Assembly (NCBI GenBank): GCA_047495785.1
Contig: JBLDXI010000029.1
Span: 930,001-994,000, forward strand
Length of the DNA stretch: 64,000 bases
Source of the DNA: Lepidodermella squamata
Taxonomy: Eukaryota > Gastrotricha
Direction of reading: 5' to 3'
Under the pieces are notes generated by a model. That model ran no database searches. It had not been told where the DNA came from and saw only the letters and a list, made by a program, of their open reading frames with translations. Shown piece by piece: positions 52,929-61,513 of the stretch; within the stretch, counting starts at the first letter, position 1; the number at the start of each line of letters is the position of its first letter. The translations under genes were made by a program, and so were the position numbers.

Positions 52929-55903
52929 TCTTAGTACACTTAGAAAAAGTAGAATCATCGTAATCCAGTGGAATTGCCAGGGCATCAAGGCGAAAAGAGC
53001 TGAACTTCTCCACATTATAGAGCAATATGGGCCTAATGTCATCCTGTTAAACGAGACATGGCTAAAGTTCGGCGAGAAATTCGACCTCCCTGGCTACACT
53101 GCTTTCCGCGTAGATAGACTAGGTGCGTCCGGGCTAAACTGTGGCGGCGTCGCAATCTTCATTAGTCAATCAAAGCCAATACTAGATTGTGCCGAAGTAA
53201 AGTTTGCGCCAGCCTCTAGAGGCGAGTGGCTTGCAGTTGAGCTGCTAGTAGGCGAAGTCAACGCCTCAACGAGAATTACGATTGCCACAGGGTACAATCC
53301 TTCAAATAGCCCATTAGACACATCTTTCATTAGAGAGGTCTTGAGTGATCCGTCTACAAACTCGATCTTCGCTGGCGACTTGAACGCCTGGGCGGAGGAG
53401 CTAGGTTGCGCGGAATGGAACGTTCAGCGAACGGGAAGTGGCGGGCTCTTTTCGGAGTTCCTAAAAACCTCCCCTGTGGTATTGCATAGCTCACCAACTG
53501 CTCCCACGCGGTTCAGGGAAGGTCACGTGTCGCGAGTCTTAGATGTGTGGCTAAGTTCACTGGCTGGTGATAAGTGTTTCAACCGTGCGCCTGCTGTTCT
53601 AGATTGGGTTCCTTCGAAGCGATCATGCCGTCACTATCGCGGGCCTCACACTCGTGCTCCCGGAGCGGAACTCCTGTTCACCGTTGGCCAATGCCTCGGT
53701 GCCGGCAGCCGCTCGGGACGTTCGTTTCGACTTTTTGAACGCCGACTGGCCTGAATACCAGAGAGTATGCGCGGAGAAGATAGCGCCAGTCGTTCGCCCA
53801 AAAGGCGGGGACTCGGTCAGGGCGCTGGACGTCTTCGCCGCAAGTATCTCCGAGGTAATAATGAGTAGCGCGAAAACCACGCTAACTCGTGTGCCGGTGG
53901 CTAAATTGCCTAAGGTACGTCTAAGCCACGCTGTAAAGCGGGCTATCGAGGCAAGGAATCGGTGTGACAGGAAAAATCGGAACGAACGCTCTGCTGCGTC
54001 TAAAGCGGCTTTAAATGCTGCGACACGGCAGGTGGCGCGAGAGGTCGCGTTAGAGGCGGATAAAAAATGTCGGCGACGGTTGAACCACATAGCACAGCTT
54101 TTTCAGGCGCAGCAAGCTGCCCTGGCGTGGCATCACGCACAGCGTATTTTGGGGGAATCGAAAGGCTCGCAACGCGTGATCCCCACCCTTGAATTAGCGA
54201 ACGGGAAGAAGGTGACTGCAGACCCAGAGAAGGCGAGGGTTTTTGCTGAAAATTGGGCGCCGACGTTCCAGGCCGCGCCTCGTAGCTCACCGCACCAGGC
54301 GGACCAAGAATTTTGGGACTCGATCGACCAAGCATGCGAGGTAGACGAAGAGCTCAACGCCTCTCTAACAATACCAGATAAGTTAGAGGTCATGATTTCT
54401 AGGAACGCCTTCAACTCCCAGCTTGCCCGGTTGAAGCTTAAAGCTCCTGGGGAAGATGGGATCCTCAACCCGTTGATTAAGAACGCCCCACCACCTCTCC
54501 TAGAGGCTATCCTTCTCCTGTTTAATTTATCTTTGAACGCCGGCTATCTGCCAGCTGCTTGGAAAATTGGAATTGTGGTACCGGTGCCCAAGGCGGGGAA
54601 ATCCCCACGGTCCCTGGATGGGTATAGGCCAGTTTCCTTAACCAGCTGCATGGCAAAGCTTCTGGAGGCCGTCGTGGCTGGGTTCATTCTCGAGTTCTGC
54701 TTGCGGAACAAGATTTTGACGCCGAGCCAAGTCGGGTTCCAGAAGTGGCTGTCAGTTTTGGATGCCATCCTCAGGCTTATGCACGACATCACAGACGGTT
54801 TCGTGCATAAGGATGAGTTGGGCAGACCCGATAAATTAACTACAGTTGTGGCGTTCCTAGACTATAAGGCAGCTTTTGATTCCATATGGCACAACGGTTT
54901 ACGCATGGTCTTAAAAGGCCTTGGCCTACCCGTGGCCGTTGTGCGATGGATCTCAGATTTTTTACGCGACAGGCGTATGCGAGTCAGAGTAGGTGATAGC
55001 TGTAGTGAGGATGTCGAAGTAGCTTGCGGAGTCCCTCAGGGATCACCATTATCCCCGATACTCTTCATCATCTACACATCTTCGTCCCTCCCAGCGGAGG
55101 TAGACAAGGACGACGCCCTCAAGAGAACTGCCGCGGCGGCATACGCCGACGACCAGGCTGTGTGGGCTACTGGGCGACCGGCCCCACTCGCAACTGCTCG
55201 TGTCCAAGCGGCACTTCGGGTCACAGAACGCTGGTCTCAGCGCTGGAGACTTGACCTGAACCCGAGGAAGTGCGAGTGGGTCGCATTCGGCGCCAACGTC
55301 AACCACACAGCTGGTCAACTCCAGTTGGGAGGCATCTGCCTGCCTAGAGTGCAACAGTTCAAGTACCTAGGTGTTTGGCTGTCCAAGCACTTGTGCTGGA
55401 CGCCGCACTTAGAGCACGTCAGCGCACGAGCCCTTCCTCGTATTTTCGCCCTTTTTCGTGGCAGGGTAAAGACTCACCCCACCTTGGGTCTCCTGTTCTA
55501 CAAGAGCGTCATCCGGCCGCTGTTGGAATTCGGTGCCCCGGCGTTCGCCAACTCGAAGCCACAGTTCATCGAAAAACTGGCGGTCTTAGAACGGCGGGCC
55601 CTTAAGATCATCTTGGGTCTCCCACGCCGGTGCCCGAATGAGATCTATCAGCGGCGGTTGAAGGCCACTTTTCCGGAGTTCCAGCTGATCGAAGAACGTT
55701 TGTCCACCCTATCGTTCAACTGCTTCAACAGGGCGCTTGAAGCAGGTAGCGTGCTAGGCGAAATAGTTCGTCAGAGTCGCGATAGGCCCGTGCCGGAGAG
55801 TATATCCCCAGTGCGTTTCTTTCTTGACCATCTATTGGGAGCTGGGCCTCTACCTTCGGTTCGATCGTCCTTTGATCGACTTCCAGCGATCCTAGCAGTT
55901 TAG
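52921..55903 (+). pseudogene. LINE ORF2, endonuclease/reverse transcriptase with a frameshift
   Basis: The endonuclease lies in the frame 52921-53754: VIQWNCQGIKAKRAEL, LLNETWL, FAGDLNAWAEELGC. The reverse transcriptase is in a different frame, 53654-55903: APGEDGILNPLIK, KAGKSPRSLDGYRPVSLTSC, FLDYKAAFDS, GVPQGSPLSPILF and the catalytic YADD. The endonuclease end (the usual SDH motif) falls exactly at the frame change near 53616-53621, where one base is extra or two are missing. All catalytic motifs otherwise remain and no stop codon interrupts the RT, so the copy is young. A programmed shift is unlikely at this site within a domain. A Cys-poor C-terminal part (RRALKIILGLPRRCPNEIYQ) ends it. 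Confidence 0.8.
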
Positions 55904-56350
55904 GCTGTTGTCGGGTGTTAGAGGCGGCAAGCCAGCGGCGGGTGGCGGTCCACGGAAGCAACGACCCGAGCGCAGCTTGTCGCGGGGAGGGCAGGTTCGT
56001 TGCGGGTGGCGATGAGAGCATCGCTCCCTGCACGGCCGGACCTTTCCGGTTCCTGACTAGTGGCGGATAGATGCTATCTGTGCGCTGTAGGTTCCCTCTC
56101 AGTTCCTCTCTTCTATCTTATTTCTTTCTCTAGTCCCCTAGGTCTTTTCAAATTATCTTTTCAAAATCTCTATGTATGTGAAAGGCAATCGGTTCGGGTC
56201 CGGTTAAATCGTATTTTGTTATGTGCCGCAAGAGGCCCCGGTTCGAGTCCGGCTATGTTTTCTGTTTTCTTGTCCTAGATCTTAGACTTTTTAAAAGTGA
56301 ATTGTAATGCCGAGGCATGGTCCTTAAGGCATGTTCTTAGTTTGCGGATC

Positions 56351-56521
56351 GTCGATCCTGGTAGCAGTTGGGCCTCGGGTGGCGGCACGCACCAAACGGC
56401 GGCCCGAGGCGATGAGTGGTTGGTTCCTTTTGGTGGCTGATGGACTATCTGTAGATTTTCGTCGATGCAGGCAGCGGTTGGGCCTCGGGTGGCGGCACGC
56501 GCAAAGCGGCGGCCCGAGGCG
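56351..56521 (+). repeat. Duplicated hairpin-forming unit in the LINE 3' region
   Basis: Two 61-nt direct copies, 56351-56411 and 56461-56521, start 110 nt apart and are about 87 percent alike. Each can fold with an 8-bp perfect stem GCCTCGGG/CCCGAGGC and a 23-nt loop (stems 56372-56379 with 56403-56410 and 56482-56489 with 56513-56520). A role as reverse-transcriptase recognition structure is inferred. Confidence 0.65.
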
Positions 56522-56796
56522 TTGGCTTGGAAGTATTCCCGTATTAACATTATAATGAACACTGTATATTTATAGTTATTTGTCATTCTGTCGACCTCGC
56601 TTAATACGCGGAGCCGTAGCTGTGTATATTCAATTTGCTAACACTGAGGGGCCACTAACAGCCCGGTAATCTCCTATTTAGCCTGCGGGCTGAGGAATTG
56701 TTTTTCTAATTTACCTAATAAACCAACACTTCATATTAAGTTTTGCCCCAACGTCAGCCTCATCTGACGACAAACCCAAACCGCGATGACGAGACG

Positions 56797-56868
56797 TGGT
56801 GACTGGCCCTGAGCGCGAACTTGGCCGCACTTGACTGGCTGTCAATAGCCGGTCTCGTCGGCCGTTGA
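56797..56868 (-). repeat. Right arm of the inverted repeat flanking the LINE
   Basis: Reverse complement of the 50167-50243 arm; identical core 56811-56836. It lies about 75 nt past the presumed LINE end. Confidence 0.7.
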
Positions 56869-57212
56869 TGAACGTTCCGGGATGGTGGCTCCTTAACTGG
56901 GGCCACTTCCGGAGGGGTCAGTCGCTTTCAGAGCGGCTCTTTAAAACATATGAATAATGTAGCTCTAGTGTAGATATGGAAATTCAAAACCACGGGGTTA
57001 GAGCCTATCGCGACCCTTGAACGTTCACCTACAACCCTACCAAAGCTAGTAAAAAATTATAATTTAAATAAATTTGAAATATTCAGAATATTGGTATCAT
57101 TTCAGCAAAAATAGATCGAACGATTGCTGCTGAAGACGGTAAACGGCCGAGATTTGGAGTAGCTATAATATCCAAAGCTGGTCAATGCTATATTCAAAAT
57201 ATTCAAAACATT

Positions 57213-57294
57213 CGCTGCCAGTAGGATTTGAACCTACGCTCGGAGACCGCATCTGATTTCAAGTCAGACCCCTTAACCACTCGGGCATAGCAGC
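57213..57294 (-). tRNA. tRNA-Ser (anticodon TGA), copy 2
   Basis: An 82-nt type II tRNA with the same acceptor, D, anticodon (CTTGAAA loop, TGA) and T arms as the copy at 10886-10967. One visible difference lies in the variable arm (plus strand GCTCGG in place of GCGCGG). Confidence 0.95.
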
Positions 57295-58461
57295 TTGGCT
57301 GATGACAGAAATTTTGAAGATCCTGAAGACTGAGAATGTAATGTCTATGAATACTCGCGAGCTAACGATGACGAGCCGTCACAGCTCTGCTAATTAGGTC
57401 TGCATTCAGTCCGACTAGTCGGTTATTGAGGAGAGGAAACGGCCGTTCGAATGGTCAGACCAACAAACATTTGGCTTTAGAATTGCCTTCAGGTTTCCTT
57501 CATAATTGAGAGATTTTTTTCTACCCTAGATCGCGGAAAACTCATTTGAACAACATTGGGGTGAGAATGGCTAATTCAGAATCGCTCGATTCTGCAACCC
57601 GGATTGTGGCATATAGAATCGGCCTTGGAAGTCAGAGAGCTGCCATCTATGTCTCGAGCAATCTTCGCTCGGCAGCCGGAGCCAAAGCTGGTTTGTCTAG
57701 CTCGTGAAACCAACGCAATACAGCTTAACCATTAGGTACATTTCTGTTCTCAGCGGTGCTAAAAATAATTATTAGGACCTGTGAAGGAAAAACAGCCTTG
57801 TATTACGATGAATTCTCTAGTCACTGCCGCCTTTTCGTTTCGTAACTTCGTGAAGTTCTGTAACTTACATTCATTTTCTCCCTTTTCAAAAATAAATGTC
57901 AATTTTTGTGGTAAACGGATTATTTTGTGATGAACCTGCGTTTTGCTCCTCCACTGCTAGGCGTTTTAATTCCCATGTTCCTTGCATATTAATAGCTTCA
58001 TTATGACAGAAGTGGTACACATAATAGAAACGGCGGAAGTGCTACTTTACGGCTAATTGTTTTCCGGAATACCCGTGTGCGTCAGCAAAATTTGATGACC
58101 CTCAATAATGCTTCGCATATTACCCTAAAAAAGGCTGTTCATGTTCATAAAAATTTTATTTGAGATCTTGCAACAACACTATTATGCACGTCAAGTGAGT
58201 GCAGCGTTTAGTATATACCCACATCAAAAAATTCGTTGCACAAAAGCTTTACATTTTTCTTCGAGCAGCGCGATTTAGATCGATCAACTCTCTCGTATCA
58301 TGAATTATTCACATATGCGTTAAGCCTAGACATAAAAATCGGCTGCGTAGCCGCCCCTCATGCTGTGCTAATGGACTTTTTTAGTTTTTCCACCAACTGA
58401 CACAGCCGGATAAAAAAACGAAGGTACGAATAGGAATAAATGGCCGCTGACGTTATCGCTG
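57295..58461. other. Gene-free region
   Basis: About 1.2 kb between tRNA-Ser and the IFT52 3' end. No coding stretch, repeat or RNA gene recognised. Confidence 0.3.
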
Positions 58462-60719
58462 TCACATAAGTTTCAAAGAATTTGCACCGTTGTTAGAAGC
58501 GCCGCGGTAGGCTGCACCTGAAGACGCCGAGCCGTGAATAGGCGACCCGTCGTCCTTTAACGGTAAAACAGAAAAAATGAAGCCGTTCAATTAAGACAAG
58601 CATTGAGCCTCTTAAAATGGGCCATGCGAATGAAAAATTACCTCCAGCTTCTTGAATTCAACCAACTGCGTGAATATGTAATCAAGAACGTGCCGGGCGT
58701 CGCGCGCTCCTGCAGGCAAATTCTGCGTTACGCCGAGGATGTGTCCACATTCGCGGACAAAATACTCGAGATCGTCATCACTCGTGCCTGGACAATAAAA
58801 AGGGAGTCAAACACGAATTGGCACAAGGCCAAGTTATGAGGCCTACATTTATTCGTGAGTTGAGCCAAGCGAACTTTGGCTGACGAAAATTGATCGTCCA
58901 GATCGAAGAGGTCTAATTTCGGCGGCGGCAGGTCACGGAAATGAGGCATAAAGGTCTGTAATCACATTATTGAAAATTCATTTGAGAGCAATTTGAGAGC
59001 AACGTCATTCACGACTTAAATGCCCTCAAGTCTCTACACTCTGAGTGCTTCAAGGAATGCAGCTTCAACCCTTTCACGGGGTTTTCGAAGACCCTGATCA
59101 CGACTTTGAAACCCGCTTGTCTCTATGTATCACGGTTAAGACTGTGCGGAAAGTGGTCGAAATCGCCCTTCGAAGATCCTATTGGAATTTCATATTCTAA
59201 ATTACTCTCAAGAAGGTCCCTAACATCCCCCTTCACTGATAACACTGACAACAGTCAGCCTAAAACAATTTCAAAAGTCAGTATTCAGATCATAATTCAG
59301 CTTTCCGCCCGACAGTTTTGAAGCTCAAGAATCACACACTTCGCCTGTATGAGTACGGTGTAAGTAGCGGTCTGATTGTTTAACATTCTTGTAGCAAGGA
59401 TCGCAAAGTAGTAATGCTCAAAAAGGCGATCAAAAATTCATCAAACTGAAATTACAGTGCACCGTCAAAGTCGAAATTCCGAAATCTTCCTTGTGGCCGT
59501 GAAAGAGTTGAGCTACTTATGAAGCTGAATCTCTAAGAAATATTGAATCCTGGTTTCTACCATCAAGTAACTTACAGCAGGTTCCAGCGGCAGTAAGGGT
59601 GTCTCAAATTGAGGTGAGATCAACGTCAACTGCTCATGTTTGACCTTCAACTCCTCGTAGGCCTTAAGAACCGTTGGCACAACGCTAGTGTTGATCGAAA
59701 AGATGGTATGATCAAAAAGTCGCGTAACATCCGGCGGGATGTCGTCACTTTCGTGCAAGCAAGCTTTTGGCTGTTCCGCTAGCATCGCCACATCTGGCAC
59801 GTCGACGTAGTCTGAAACTTCAGGATCCCCAGCATCGATAGGGTCGAGTCGAACTCGGTCTGTTGCTAGAAAATCGAGCAGCACGTCTAGGATTTTGAAG
59901 TTCTCCTCCTTATCGATGTATTTGTCATGGAACATGTGGCAAGACCCTAGAACGACTAGTTTACCGCCTTGCTTGTTCTCGTACATTGCACAGACTGGCC
60001 GGTTTAGCGGCAGCGAGACACTGCCGGTTGAAAGGACAGGTATAGACGGTTTTACCACATTCAAAGTAGCGCCGAATGGGTACAGAAAAGAAAGGGCCTG
60101 AGAATTGTTGGCTGACTCATCCAGAGCTAACATTTTCCCAGCAGCTTGAGCGATTCCTCTATTCAAGACACCATTAGCGACCAAAACTTCCTTAGGATGA
60201 GGATACTTGTAGTAAGAAGTTCGAATGACAGTATCTACAAAAGGCAATTACTTCAAATTATGAATTTAGCCTGTTTCTCTTACCTTGGTTAACTTCAACA
60301 CCAAACTGCTCGAGAACAAAGTTGATGTTTGTACCTAAACGAGTTTCTCCCCCTTCGCTTAGCATAACCATAAGTCCTCGGCCGTCTTCAACGTGCTTTT
60401 TCAACGCCTCACATTCAGGCGCTGTGTATTTCTCCTGAGGTCCGCCGGTTATAAAGATTTTGTATTCCTTCAACTTTTCGAAGGTTATTTCGCCTTGATA
60501 AGCGTTCACTTTCCAAGTATTTCGAACTCTTTTCGCGAATTCTTTGAAATTGTTATTGATATTCAGAATATTCTTTCGAGAAGCATCAACTGCCATGACA
60601 AGATTTCCTTGCATATTCAGCCCAGCCAAATCGTTGTTCGGTATAGTCTGAAATTTGAAATAAAAAATTATGAAATCACGTCATTTTTGGTCAGCAATTA
60701 CCTCTTGGATAGGCGGCAT
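58462..60719 (-). CDS. IFT52: Intraflagellar transport protein 52 (OSM-6)
   Basis: Six exons (60702-60719, 60284-60647, 59576-60234, 58847-58955, 58642-58787, 58462-58554) join in frame to 462 aa (human 437). IFT52 is a core IFT-B1 scaffold that bridges IFT70/88/46. The GIFT-domain half has FITGGPQEKYTAPECEALKK, MLSEGGETRLGTNINFVLEQ, LSFLYPFGATLNVVKPSIPV, LSTGSVSLPLNRPV and LGSCHMFHDKYIDKEEN. The C-terminal half has LPPPKLDLFDLDDQFSSAKV, RLAQLTNKCTSDDDLEYFVR and IFTQLVEFKKLE, matching the human order. The first exon codes only six residues (MPPIQE). The last exon is a Gly/Ala/Ser-rich tail and is the least certain. Acceptor for exon 6 is CCGTTAAAG. The larger introns (620 nt between exons 3 and 4) are unremarkable. 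Confidence 0.93.
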
Positions 60720-61513
60720 TCTGTATTGATTTGATTAAAATTCTAAAAAATATAATAGAAATCGTTTAAAATTTGCTAGCACACGCGTTACACTTTATTT
60801 GCTTGTTTTACAAGTGCGATATTATTCGATTTTTTCTTCCTCAATTCAACATAAACAATCATTTGCAAAGATCAATCAAATTAGATTTTTTCTCAAAATA
60901 CACAATTATTCACCGAATTTTTGTAATATAGTTGATTCTGAAATATATCACATATTTTTTCTCCTTAACCTAAGGCCACTTGAAAGTCTAGCATAATCTC
61001 AATCGCAATAAAAAATCTCGAAGTCTTCGTCACGCATGGTAGAACACATATCATTTTACTACGTCAATCATGTCACGCACTAATTCAAGGCATTATTCAA
61101 GGGGTAATTTGACAAGCACGCTAGGTTTCTACACAAATAATGCCGGATGCTTAGCTGGCATGAAAATATTTTCTTTTCAATTTCTCAAGCAAATAATTTC
61201 AAAACAACAAAAAACGACGGTTCGAAAGATGAAGAAAATACATAATTATAATTGTTTTCCGCATATATTGCGCCACTGATTTTCTCCAGGTTCCGTGAGA
61301 TAGCTAACAAATTGATTTTTTTTTAAGAAACTATAAAGTTACTTTGATAAAAATTGCTCGGAAAGAAAATTTTTGTGTTTGTAAAAACTGAAGAGTTAAT
61401 GTCCGGAAGTAATTCTTTTGTTTGTTTTTAGAATTCAGCTGTCACTATCAAATTTAGCAGCCAAATATCCAACAACTTCCAACGAAAATTAGAGACAACA
61501 CAAAACAGGTGTT
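60720..61513. other. Intergenic between IFT52 and TTLL genes
   Basis: About 795 AT-rich bases holding the IFT52 promoter and the TTLL 3' end. The open frames here lack coding character. I looked for X-box-like sites (GTNRCC N0-3 RGYAAC) by eye without a convincing hit. Confidence 0.3.

Larger units (their letters stand above)
51345..56725 (+). mobile_element. APE-type non-LTR retrotransposon (LINE, R1/Jockey-like)
   Basis: ORF1 (51429-52928) is gag-like with CCHC knuckles; ORF2 (52921-55903) has an apurinic-type endonuclease and a reverse transcriptase. No RNase H was seen after the RT. The 3' part holds two 61-nt direct repeats and an AATAAA signal at 56716-56721, just before the presumed end. 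Boundaries are approximate: the 5' edge is set at the last stop before the ORF1 frame, and no target-site duplication was identified. Clade assignment rests on domain order and the ORF1 knuckles only. Confidence 0.85.

Noticed and set aside
58603-58839. Plus-strand frame of 78 codons
   Set aside because: It is antisense to IFT52 exon 5, which matches the IFT52 C-terminus residue by residue.
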